Origin: Cruorifilaria tuberocauda | Lineage: Eukaryota > Nematoda > Chromadorea > Rhabditida > Onchocercidae | Assembly: GCA_013365365.1 (NCBI GenBank) | Contig: JABVXU010000678.1 | Location: 1-26,424, forward strand | Length of the DNA stretch: 26,424 nt | Reading direction: 5' to 3' | In this document: positions 1 through 11,364 of the stretch, piece by piece | How positions within the stretch are numbered: position 1 is the first letter of the stretch | Layout: every line of letters begins with the position of its first letter | Made by a program: the position numbers and the translations under genes | Notes under the pieces: generated by a model | The model's input: only the letters and a program-made list of their open reading frames with translations | What the model was told of the DNA's origin: nothing | Databases searched by the model: none

Positions 1-81
1 ACTTTGTTAATAAGTATGTGTGATTTTTCTTTGTAATCAAGTCGATCTCGACTAAAAATTATCTCTAACATACAATTTCAG

Positions 82-162
82 GTTCAAAAAGAAAGCTTAG
101 CGGATAAAGCCGGAATACAAATAGGTGATACAGTGACCGAATTTGGAAAATGGCCGTTTTAA
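82..162 (+). CDS. Partial gene: 3' exon with PDZ-like peptide, possibly PSMD9-like (5' part outside window)
   Basis: After an acceptor (TACAATTTCAG, ending at 81) an open frame of 26 codons runs to TAA at 160-162. It includes the stretch SLADKAGIQIGDTVTEFG. The pattern A-G-[IL]-x-x-G-D-x-[IV] is the carboxylate-loop side of a PDZ domain, and the ending D-x-V-x-E-F-G resembles the PDZ domain of 26S proteasome assembly chaperone PSMD9/Nas2, which guides assembly of the proteasome base. The exon stops after FGKWPF, about 60-75 residues before a complete PSMD9 would end, so half of the PDZ fold is missing. It may be a truncated last exon, a short isoform or a decayed copy. The upstream exons are outside the window, so strand and frame rest on this one peptide. 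Confidence 0.42.
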   Translation, partial: VQKESLADKAGIQIGDTVTEFGKWPF

Positions 163-846
163 TTCAAACACTAGCGTGATGAATTCATCTTTTAACTTAT
201 CGAATGATGCGATAGTTTATTTAAATTAAGAAAAAAAAAGCAGCTAAACTCATTATTATATCGTCGAAAGTGCATAAATACATTTTGCAGCAGTTTGGGA
301 GCTAATCGTCACAATTTTCGCACCTGTTTATATTTGTTTTCGATTCAAAAGGACCTGAAAAATGCACAAATTGTGGATTCTGAAATCGAGAAGTGAGCAA
401 TGAAATGTCTTTCGGAAATAGCTAAAATTGCAAAGTTTCTCCTTCATTAATGAAAATCAAATTGTCCAAACAACAATTTAACGAGAATTTTGTTAGATTT
501 TTAAAAAAAAAACTTTTGTCTTCTTTGAAAATGGTAATAGTTCCGCTTGTCACATAAATACTACTAAAAAATTGATTCTATAATTTTGTTATTTAATTGA
601 AAATATAAAAATATGTCCAAAGTTACAACCGGCTAAAGCGTAGGAAGAAGAAATGAGAGGAGGAAGGAATTGATTAATTATTTCACGGAGTTCTGGTTGC
701 TAGAAATATGTCAATAATTAGGATTTGAAATCTTTATCAAATCGTAAACTATCAACATTTGAACAAATTCAAATTATTTCTAATCAGATTAATGTAACTT
801 TTGAAATTAGGTATTTGCATAAAATTGCGCATTGACTATTGGTGAA
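163..846. other. Intergenic stretch, no gene seen
   Basis: This is AT-rich sequence with frequent stops in all frames and no recognisable peptide. It separates the PDZ-like exon from the ZIP transporter. An acceptor-like AG at 809-810, 37 bp before the transporter ATG, could be a spliced-leader site, but the pyrimidine tract before it is weak. I see no clear canonical AATAAA poly(A) signal for the upstream fragment. Confidence 0.5.
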
Positions 847-3126
847 ATGACAATTTTGATGGTGAAGATTGTGATACTCATTATGATGGGTGCTTTTGCA
901 TTATTATTTGGTCTCCTACCAACAAAAGTTTGACATTTATTAAGTTTACAAAATTTTTAATAAGTAAACATTAAGTGGTGAGAAAAGTTTACTAATAATT
1001 TATTATTTGTAGAAATATTTTGAATATGATAAAGTATTATTTCGAATTGATACAAATTTATCTCTATTTTCACAAACCTAACACAAAGAGTGAAGACTTA
1101 TTTATTCTAAAAGTATTTTTAGATATATAAATATGTCGAGATGCAACGGGCAATTAAATCCTCGAAAGAGAAATTAGCAAATCGTTTTCTTTCAATATTA
1201 TCATGCTTTTCCGGTGGTGTATTCTTAGGTGTTTGCTTATTAGACTTATTACCTATGGCCAAGTAAGCATTCATATGTTTATTACACAGCATATAAACTG
1301 GTACTGGTAGCTTTTCATCCATCATTCATGCTTAAAATACACCACGTTTCTATTTAAAGTCTTTTTAAATATTATTGTTAAAAAATATAAGCTAGATTAT
1401 GTGGAACCTGATAAACATTATAAAATTAGTATTCATTGATAATTTTACCGAAGGTTAATTAAAATAAATACAATACCTGTTTTCAGCGAAGCATTTGATA
1501 AAATAAAAGAAGAGAAAGGATGGCAAACGCATTATCCATATATGGAAGTTTTGATTGGCTCTGGCTTCTTTATCGTTTATTTGGTAGAAATATTAGTCGT
1601 TCATATCTATAATCGAGAACATACAAGATATAATACGAACCGAAATGAATGCAAGAATGATAAAAATGTTATAGAGTTAAGTTTTCTTAACTTCTTAAAT
1701 TTGATATGCTTTGATTTATATTAGTTAAAGTTTTTAATTTAAACTAAGAATGGAAATTACCTTGACAAATTACTGAAAATGCTAGATAGATTCCTTCTGC
1801 TTAAACTATTGTAACTTATTAACGCTGCAAAAATTCCTCAAACTCTTAATAATATCATGAAATTATGTAAATTCAATGAAGTGAATTCACAATTTTGAAT
1901 TCTAATTGAATTGTTGCATAATTAAACTGTATAAACGATTACATTTATTTATAGAGAATGTTTTAATGGACATGAGCAAGAAGAGGATAGAAGAGAAGGA
2001 AAAAAGGAACAATTAGATATCTCAATTATGGAAATGAATGCTTCTACAAAAAATAATTATGTGAAATCGATCATCTTAGTGACTACTTTTGCTATTCATT
2101 CCTGTCTTGAAGGATTAGCTTTCGGAGTTCAGGTAATTTTTTCTAACTCTGTCTTATAATATATTAATCCATTGTTTAGTTTTAGTTCGAAAAAATTGGA
2201 ATTTTCAAATATCTCTACCATAACTCTTTTAGTTTAATCGAAAAGACAGTACTACGTACGATTCATAAGATCTTTATTTACAGTATACAATGTTCAGTAT
2301 GATAACACTGTTTCTTGGAATAATAGTGCACAAATCACTGGTTATATTTAGTATTGGAATGAATTTAATTAAGACTCATCCAAGTAAATTATACTTTGTT
2401 ATATCGTTAATAGTATTTCTGGCATTAATGTCACCTGTCGGTGGTTTCATTGGAATCGCTTTGGAGGTTTTTTTTTTCCTTTCTTTTGAAATTGTTTGAA
2501 CTGGATGAAAAATACTTTGAAGTATAAGTCGATCTTAAAAGTTACCTATGAAATACGGGGAAATGAAGACAGAAATAGGTGCATCTTATCTAGAAAAACC
2601 TTAAATAGTTTCTATTCTATTAAAACGATTACTTTATACTTAAAATAAATCTATACTTTTCTTTATTAATAATGTTTGAAATACCAAAATACCCAAATGA
2701 TAAGATAGCTTAAATTGCAGAGTGCACAACTCGGTGAACAAAATATTATAACAGCAATAGCATCATCACTCGCTAATGGTACCTTTATTTACATCACTTT
2801 TTTTGAGGTTTGTTTATGTCTTCCCTAATTCCAGTTACTATCTTCATGATCGAAATCTAGAACAATTATAATAAAAGACATATTTCAGTATTTCTTTCCT
2901 CCTCTTATCTTCCAATTACTGCTTTCGAAATTGCCTTCTTTGCTTTTCTTCCTTTTTTAACTTTTAGATTTTTAATATGCTAAAATTTACATACTGAAAT
3001 ATTTCACTGTGGGATTTTTAGATACTATACGATGAACGTAGACTTAAAGAGCGAAAAATGGAGAAATGGTTGAGTGCAGCTATGGGTTTTGGTCTTATAG
3101 CTCTTCTGATGCTGCTTGCTCACTGA
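847..3126 (+). CDS. ZIP-family zinc/iron transporter, SLC39A1-3 type
   Basis: Predicted to move zinc or related divalent metals into the cytosol across the plasma or an organelle membrane. Exons: 847-927, 1123-1262, 1487-1675, 1955-2132, 2284-2466, 2721-2807, 3022-3126; phases agree throughout and give about 320 residues, normal for this subfamily. Exon 1 encodes a hydrophobic start (MTILMVKIVILIMMGAFALL, TM1). Exon 2 has SCFSGGVFLGVCLLDLLP (TM2). Exon 4 ends in HSCLEGLAFGVQ (His at about 185), the ZIP TM4 signature. Exon 5 has HKSLVIFSIG (His at about 212), the TM5 metal-site motif. Exons 6-7 give the last helices, ending in LLMLLAH. The cytosolic TM3-TM4 loop (about residues 115-175) is highly charged but has only a few scattered histidines. 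The family call is firm; the member within SLC39A1-3 is not. Confidence 0.92.
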
Positions 3127-3147
3127 TTCCATGGTAGCCCTGAAACT

Positions 3148-3153
3148 AATAAA
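3148..3153 (+). terminator. Candidate poly(A) signal of the ZIP gene
   Basis: AATAAA begins 22 bp after the transporter stop codon. A second AATAAA lies at 3282-3287. Either could direct 3' end formation; the second leaves a more usual 3' UTR length. Confidence 0.45.
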
Positions 3154-4098
3154 ATTTTAACTCAGTTTGGAGTAGTTGACTCAATTAATGAATTAATGTG
3201 GAGTAAATGATTAAGTTTAATCCTTATCATTCACAATGCACAAATAATCAGAACTCAAAATTCACATGTTTTCGATTCAGAAATAAATCTGAAACTTACA
3301 ATTACTCAAATTCACTGACAATACATTTTCTTAAGCGTGAAATTCTAGAATCAATGAAATCATCAGAAAAATATTAAACTGGTATTAACAAGCTAAAAAA
3401 AGGTAGGTAGAATTATAATAGAAACCAAGGATTTTATTTTATCAACTTTGCAATTTTAACTATCCCATCATTCGATTTATCATATAGAAATTGTCTTGCA
3501 CTGCTGCCAATTAAATTATGCAAATTAAATGGATCGTTAATTAAAACTATTCAAAAACCTATATCAGAAAAATATTTAACTAGTATTAATTTTAATTGCC
3601 AATGTATTTCTGAAGTTCTCTGTTATGAATTATTAAAATTAAAATAAACTGATAAAGTAAATAAAACTCGAATTAACATGGCTAACTGAATACACCGTTA
3701 AATGAACCTTGACCTCTTCAAGCAATTCAGTGATCATAAAGATTTGTTTGAAGAACAAGTGAATCCAGTGGATTGATAAACTTCATAAAACAAACTATTC
3801 CATTCAAATCACATCCTGCCTGAAAAGGTAATACCAACGGATTGTGGAACAGTGAAGCGTCTTCAATCAGTGATTAGATGATGTTCTGTTGATGAACTGA
3901 TGCAAGTGATATTGAGTTAGTTGAACTTGCATGATTACCTTTATCATTGCTTATCTATCCAAAGTACGATGGTGCATCTGTTATTCTGTGGTCGATAATT
4001 CTTTACCTTTATCCTTATCAATAATACATCATACCTCATTCATTTTCTCTCTCAGGATTATGGATTCTAGTTTTTGCGTTTACTTCTGAATGAATCAT
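3154..4098. other. Intergenic stretch between ZIP and TBC-2 genes
   Basis: About 0.95 kb of AT-rich DNA with many stops in all frames. It should hold the ZIP 3' UTR and the promoter of the RabGAP gene. I see no RNA gene, repeat array or conserved peptide. Confidence 0.5.
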
Positions 4099-4105
4099 AC
4101 TTCAG
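4099..4105 (+). promoter_or_regulatory. Candidate spliced-leader acceptor for the TBC-2 gene
   Basis: An ACTTCAG acceptor-like sequence ends at 4105, 12 bp before the first of two adjacent ATGs (4118 and 4121). That spacing is typical of nematode trans-spliced mRNAs. No transcript evidence is available here. Confidence 0.35.
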
Positions 4106-4117
4106 TGATAAAGTTAA

Positions 4118-7100
4118 ATGATGCCGGTAGATGACGATCGACCAACTAAAAATCGCTCACCGAAACGGTTATCCGGCTATATCAATAGGGTACTTGTTTT
4201 TATTAAACGAAGTAATTATGACGAGTATCATTGTAAGGTCAAAATTTACTTCTGTCTCTTGTGCAATCCTACCAGCATTTCAGTTCAGGAGTTATTTTCT
4301 TTTTAAAATCCTTTCAATTATAAGTTATTGTTCCGTTACATACCTTTCCTTCTGATAATAAAATCTCAAAATTCCATAGATTCATGAAAAGACGAACTTT
4401 CCTTATCATTTATTAATTTTCAGTTTTATCACTGTTATAAGATTTTTAAGGAGAAAAAAATCTCTCATCATACACAAATATAAGCAAGTAAAACAAATGA
4501 TCGATTAAGCGATAATTACAGATTGAGCAGCGCACCATTGGTGGTCCTTGTAAACGTCGTTACTGGTTTGTGTTATCGGACGATTCACCCTACTTGTACT
4601 GGTATAAAAATAAAGGTGATATAAGTTGCACAGGACGAGTACCACTCTCCGGAGCTGCTTTTACTTTTGATCCGCGTGAAACTGGCCGATTTGAAATACA
4701 GTTTGTTTTGTTTTCCTTTTTTTCCCTGCTTGTATGAGACTTTTATCTAATTAATGTATGATTAGTTTCAACTTTTATCTAATTAATGTATGATTAATTC
4801 AAGAAAGAAATTGTGATTATGAAGCGCACAACTTAAAACTTTTAACCGAATAAATCAATCACAATTCAAGTATTCAGTTTTTACTGTGCAAAACAATTAG
4901 AGTTGCTGATCAGAATTTTTTGTTTAGCGTAAATAATGAAATACATATTCTCGAAACAGCCGATAATAAGTCACGCGTTCAGTGGTTACAACAGCTTCAG
5001 AGCAATCGTCGTCGGCATTATGAAAGGGAAAATATTGACAATATATTGAAAATTGTGAGACATTTCTGCGTATCTTACCTTTTAATTGCGGCAAAGTGAT
5101 ATTTCGTTCCATGGAAATTTCTTATTTTAACTGGTTTCACTTATACAGTTTATCACTTCTCGAAAAATTTTAAATCATAGCGCAATAATTCAGAAATTTC
5201 TATGTATATCGTAGCTTTAAAAAAGTATGAGATGAGGCTATCAACTTTTGGTATTGTCATATTCTTCATAATGCAGTTAAAAAAATTATTATATAAATTA
5301 TTATTATACAAAATTTATTATACATTTATTTATCCCTTAAATGGGAGAAATGAATGTATAATAATATGCGTTAAAAATTAATAAATGTGATCAAACATTT
5401 AACTGGTGATAATAAGTGCGTTTAGGAAATCGTATCTCTTTCGTCTCACTCGTTTTCTGAAAATGATAATTGTACGGAGAGTTCCTCGAATGTTGAAATA
5501 AATTTAGAACAGGGTGAAGATATGGTAGTAATAGATGGACCTCCAGATCAAAAATCACTTGAAGATGAAATTAATGACGCTGTGAGTTTTTGCAATTTAT
5601 AATGTTTTGTACGAGGATATTAATTTTGGTCATTTGTTTTTAGAAAATTTTTGGTCAGTAGCGAATTTCATGAGAGCTATTTATATTTTGTTTAAAATTG
5701 ACGCTACATGCAAATAATTCTAAAGTGTATGTAAAATTTCAGACCCAGTCTACATTTTATCTTAATTCGGATGGGGAACTGAACGCAAAAAGTTTAGAGA
5801 TGCCAATTCCAGTTCCTCCCAGTACCGACGTTTTGAGAAGTACTGAAGAATTAATTGAAAAAATAACAGAAGAAACTCAGGCAAAAGCGAAAGCACTTGA
5901 ACAACCGGCGAAAAAAATGATAGGCAAAGCGAAAGCTACGTTACGGTCAGTGCATTATAATACTTAAATTTGAGATTTTTTATATTTATATACATATAGA
6001 ATGCTTCAAAAGTGATTCTTGTTTTTTACTGAAACAAAGTAAAGAAAATACTTAAATAAGTCATAATTCATTTTTCTTACCATATAATAAACATACAATA
6101 TTGTTTAGAAGGAAAGAAGAGCAAAAAGAGAGAAGGGACAAACAAAATGCAATAATTTTAAGTCGGAAAAATAGATTCAAAAAAATAAAGTAAATAGTTA
6201 ATAATGTGTGCATATTTTAACATAAATTTTTTCAGATTTTCCACATCACTACGACAACCTTGTGAGCAATGCAAAATTGTAAATTTTTTCAAATTTGAAA
6301 TACCCGTTTTTATCCGTTTCTTCTTTTTTTCAATTTATACATATTTTTTTTGGCAGGAGATGCCATCAATAAATTACAGTGAGGTTCTACAACATAGGTT
6401 TCCGGAAAAAGTCAAAAATTTAGAAAAAAAGTAAAAAAGAAAATCGCTACGGATTGTTATTGCAGTTACTTGGTATTGTGAATGAACTTAAAGATCGCTG
6501 TTATGAACTTACGGACGAAGTAGGGGCTAATCAAGATTTGGTTACAATTCTACGGCAGAATTTGCTGAAATCAAATCGTCAAATAGAATTAATGTGTGTG
6601 TTTGTCATTATGTTTGTATGATTCTATTTGAGAAATATTTTTGTAACAGCTTCACATATTCAGAAAGGCGTGGTCATTTCAGAAAACGTATAGAAGAACA
6701 GAAAAGCCCTCAAGAGAGAATCAGTATGATTCTTGAGAAAGAAAGCGAACTTACGGCATTACAGCTGAATGCAGCATCCTACATTCGTGAAATTCGGATT
6801 TTAAAAGAACAAAATAAGTAAGCAGTATTTTCTTACGTATGCTACATTGATTTTGCAAATATATGTTAATGCATTTATAATTTCTTATTTGCAGACAATA
6901 TGAACAAAAAATTGAGGAACTAAGTGCTGAAATTGATGCGTTTCGTGAGTCGGTGCGTTCAAAAGAAGAGCTTATAATGAAAATTTATAGTAGGCAAGGA
7001 GGAAATGATGTGTTGGGTCATTTAGATGGCAATTCTATTGAAGGTTTTTTTCGCTATTTTTCGGATTCATTAATCGTTCATAGTTTACAATTAAAATGCG

Positions 7101-10100
7101 TTCCGTTTAAGATAAAACTTGCCAATACTTGTTCAAAAATTCGAGGTGTTCCTAATCTTACTTTAATTACGAGTAAGCTATCATTGAATTTCTTGAGACA
7201 TTGTAAGCTCTTCATATTATTATTTATACTTAACTTAGCGTTTGACTTACGCACTCGTTTTACGATTCATGAACTGTTCAAATTCAAAGTATTTGTGGAC
7301 ACTAAGTATTGTTCAGTTGAAGTACCTGAAGGGATATTAGTCGACTTTGGTAGTAGCTCAACTGATGAAAATGCGCAGCGAGTGTTTGATGAGGCAGCCG
7401 TTAATGACGTAACAGAAATGCGAGATCTTGTTATGGGTTATCGAAATCAGAATATGTTCTTGAATCAGGAAGTTCTCGGTAAGATTTTTTCTAAATAAGC
7501 GGAAAATAAACTCTTTTCTGTTCTTTTCAAAAATTCGTGCTTATTTTTTGCAATTCTCCAGAGCTCCAAAAAATCGTTCAAAGTTTGGAAGACAGGGAGC
7601 GTCGAATTACTCGACAGAACTTTGACATTGAAGCTTGCTATTATCAACTTAAAAGTCGGTACATCATGGTATTAAACCATTTGAGGGGATCAAAAAATGA
7701 CAGTAGAGGTTTGTTAATTAAGAATTTTGTTGATATCTATTTTCTCTTGAATTTTCAAGTTATCTTTCAATTTGTATTTTGTGCTTCATCCATCTTCATT
7801 TTTTTTGTTTTGAGCAGTCATTTGATTTATTTGCTTATTTCTAGTAATTCAACTCAATAACTATTATAAGTAAAAAAAGCTTCAATATTCTAAAATATAG
7901 AAGGTAATGCGATTTATGACTCAGTAAAATTTAATACTAAAAAAATCTTCAGTTCTGGAACCAGGAGTGATCGAGGCTCTGATTGATGAAACAAACTGGA
8001 CTACGAACAAAAGAACATTAAACAATGATAAAATAGAAAGTGAGTAGTAAAGATTCTTTTATTTTATGAAATAATATTGGAATAATGCCTGCGATAGAAT
8101 TTTGAATTAAAAATGTACTTTTCCTTTTTGATATTTCCAATTAGAAATGTATTTTTTCTTTTTAATATTGTTGATATTTTTTAATATTTCATTTAGTGAA
8201 TGGTATTTTATAGTCTACCAGCTGAAAATTTTATAGCAAGGCTTACTGACTCTCTTGGATTTTATTTGAATGACGAGAGAAAGCGCCATCATTTACGACC
8301 TACTGATATGTTTGAAGTTGCTGCCGAGTTAAAAAATATCAGTGACGAGATTGTTGGTCAACAAGAAATGGTGAGCCATGTCAATCCTTCCTGAAATATT
8401 GATTTGCATTTACCTCAGGACTGAATCAAAGTTATCATTTAATCTGAATTACTATTTTCGATCTTTGTAGGAACAGAATCCGCAGTATATAGACTGGCTA
8501 CAAAAGTGGGATAGTTTCTTAGTGAATTCTGCAGTGCGTCCGCTAAAACCCACTAATGAGCTAAAGAATTTGGTGAGAACGGGTATACCAAAAACATATC
8601 GACCGAGAGTTTGGAAAAGGTTTCTTTTATTCCTACAGATTTTTGTATTTGATTTCTGCATGCTCAAGATTTGTGATGTGTAGGATCGGTCATTGCTTCT
8701 TACAAGTTATACTTTTTTCGTAACACTTGAAAGACGGTTGTATTGTTGAATTTCCTCTTTTCTTACATGTTTGCTGTTTCTACCTTAGGTTTTTTTGTGT
8801 GAGTGTTTTGCGGGATTTTGATGTTAAAAAGATTATTTCATAAGCTTCTCCTTAATTTATTCATCGCAGATTTTCGTCTTTTACAGATCTCGTGATGTTT
8901 AATCCTGTTCCTTCGTGGTATGCAGTATGCTTAACTTACTTATGTGTGAAGTGGAAATCTTATACCAATAAGAATTTTGTACAAAGAGCTACAAATTAAT
9001 TATGTTTACAACATTATGTTTACAACCTGTTCTAACGGGCTTTTCCAGCCTTGTTAATTACGTAGTGGGTGATGAAAAGGCCGATCTCGGCAATGGCTAT
9101 TATGAAACACTTCTTCGGAAAGTGAATGCTGCTAGCATTGATGCTGTCGAAAATGATAGTGCTTTGAAACAGGTTTGCATTGCACTAATCTAACTTTACT
9201 AAAAATTCTGTTTCTTCGAGCAGTGTTTCATTTAGTCTCTGATGTATTTTAGATTTGTAATTTTTGGTATCTCATTTTTTATTAAAAACAGGGGAAGAAA
9301 ATGGAATTATTACAGATAGATTTGGATTTAGCTCGAACTTTACCCACAAACAAGTTTTTCGATGAACCAAAATCCGAAAAAATTGTTGTTTTACGTCGCG
9401 TACTGTGTGCATATCGTTTTCATAATAAGTCTGTTGGGTATTGTCAGGTGCTTTAATTCATTACCATAGTTTTAATTTCTTTTTCATTTTTTTTTGATCC
9501 GAATTGATTTTTACAGTCACAATTCTGTGTCTTTTTTATCTTAAAAATGTTTAATAACAAACATTAGAAAAAGTTCATCGAATTTGTTCACAACTTGAAA
9601 TAATCCTGTCAATCAAAGTATGAAATATTGCTTTACTGTTATTTTTGATTTATGTTTGATTTTGATGAAACAGCTTTAAAGTATTATAATTTCAAAATTT
9701 TAGGGTTTAAATCGTTTGGCTGCTATTGCTTTATTATTTCTTGAAGAATCGGATGCTTTTTGGTTTTTGGTAGCTTGCGTTGAGCATCTGCAGCCCACTT
9801 CATATTATACTTCTACTTTGCTTTGTGCTGTTGCTGATCAAAAGGTGCTATTTTTTTCTGCTTATCACTGGTGATGATGACACATTTACAAGAATCTCGA
9901 CTTCAAAATCTTTCTAAATAAAGCCTAAAATTTAATTAAGCTTATGCAATATATATTAATGTATATTACTGAAGGATCTTTGATTACAGAATATTGTGAT
10001 TATAAAGTGAGCATTTTATCTGCACTAATTTTTTTGCAATATTTATGCAGTGATGAAATGATGATGTCACCAATTGAAGAAACGGATATTTTATTTAATG

Positions 10101-11364
10101 TTTGACTTCAGCTTTTAAGTAATCGGTGTTTACTTATAGGTGTTACGTGATCTGGTCAGTGAAAAACTCCCGAAATTATCATCCCATTTGCGTAAATTTG
10201 AGGTAGATCTCTCAGCTTTCACTCTTAGTTGGTTTCTGACATGTTTTGTTGATGTGTTTCCACATACTATATATTTGAATTTATTCGATGTTTTCCTCTA
10301 TGAAGGGAACAAGGTAAGTACGAATCGGTTTCTTATTTGAGAAAAGTGTGTGAGTTCTGGATAAGGAATATCCTTCAAAGTATTCAGCAAGTTGAAAAGT
10401 TGACTAATTGTTTTCACTATTTATATCCTATATCGTAGTTTTTCTTGATCCGTTTTTTTTTTTTTTTTTTTTTTTTTGGAAATTTAACAGAATGTAGAAT
10501 TTTCACTTGTGGAAAGAACATAAAATTCTTGTTTTGAATATTTATTTAAATCCTTTACAGGTGCTTTTCCGGTTTGCCCTTGGAGTATTGAAACTTGCTG
10601 AAGCTTCAGTGTTGCAGTGTAAATCTGTCGGAGCTGTGCATGCCTCACTAAGTAAAGTAGCACAACATGTTCCTAATTTCAAGACCTTGGCTCAGGTAAA
10701 GTTTTCATTATATCGTGCCTGTGTATGCTGTCATTACTGTCATTAAGATTGAAAGTTGTTTTCATTAAGAACTGAATTCTTAATGATAATCTCATTTTAA
10801 TGAGAATGATAATTGGTAACAAGTTGAAATTATTATAATGTGACTTTTTCTTTCATAACTTGCTTAGTATATTTTATCTTGATAAGTTCGCAAAAAAAAA
10901 AAAAAAAAACGAAATGAATCATTAGACACCGTAGTGCATATTTATTATTTTGATTTTAGGTTGCTTTTAACGAATTAAATCCTTTTCCACAAAAAGGTAT
11001 AGAAATGAAGAGGCAATTTTATCTCAGTCAATTAACAGTAAGTTACAGTTGTTTAATGTTCCTTAGAATGATCAGACAGAATTTTTTTACTTTAAAACAT
11101 AAACTGCAGATTACTGCAGATACAGTTTACAATTACAGATTAGCTAAATTAGAAATGAATTTAATTCATGCTATTCGAGATGTGTTGGACGAAAATTGGA
11201 AGTTAAATGTAAAAAAGAATTTCAGGCAACACAGTAAACAGTTTATGAAAAGTGATTTTGCAAATGATTTCAGTTGTTGTGGTACACTGTTATTTGTTTT
11301 TCTATTATGCTATTATTTGTACTTATTATTTGTTTTTCTGGTTACGATAAGCTTTTTTTTATAA
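4118..11364 (+). CDS. tbc-2: TBC1D2-type Rab GTPase-activating protein (PH + coiled coil + TBC)
   Basis: A GAP for endosomal Rabs; C. elegans TBC-2 and vertebrate TBC1D2 act on RAB-5/RAB7 in endosome maturation. Exons: 4118-4189, 4522-4700, 4928-5054, 5426-5581, 5743-5945, 6109-6189, 6236-6278, 6357-6410, 6466-6593, 6683-6817, 6895-7043, 7317-7478, 7562-7708, 7953-8039, 8222-8370, 8471-8619, 9049-9172, 9292-9447, 9704-9844, 10140-10313, 10561-10695, 10960-11037, 11110-11364; about 1027 residues against about 910-930 in relatives. The PH domain (16-115) runs from KRLSGYINR through KRRYWFVLSDD to VQWLQQLQ. A Glu/Lys-rich coiled-coil region spans about 225-560, with YYQLKSRYIMVLNHLR near its end. 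The TBC domain (about 660-905) has the arginine finger IDLDLART (Arg730) and glutamine finger VGYCQ (Gln767), followed by GLNRLAAIAL. Weak points: the exon 8/9 junction, the exon 15 start (8222 or 8242, both in phase) and the hydrophobic tail in exon 23. Confidence 0.93.
4739..4796. repeat. Two-copy 26-bp direct repeat in TBC-2 intron 2
   Basis: The 26 bp at 4739-4764 recur at 4771-4796 with a 32-bp period. The core is TTTTATCTAATTAATGTATG. It lies just inside the intron that splits the PH domain and looks like a small local tandem duplication. Confidence 0.8.
10453..10477. repeat. Poly-T tract in TBC-2 intron 20
   Basis: An uninterrupted run of about 25 T, 84 bp before the acceptor of exon 21. 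It may vary in length between individuals or be an assembly-sensitive homopolymer. A run of 18 A follows in intron 21 at 10892-10909. Confidence 0.85.

Noticed and set aside
1119..1325. Minus-strand open frame of 68 residues
   Set aside because: It is the antisense shadow of ZIP exon 2, whose + strand peptide matches the ZIP family.
4924..5112. Minus-strand open frame of 62 residues
   Set aside because: Antisense to TBC-2 exon 3, which encodes the end of the PH domain in the right phase.
8620..9048. Additional exon within the 429-bp TBC-2 intron 16
   Set aside because: The flanking exons already join in phase and align continuously with the TBC domain start; nothing inside looks coding.
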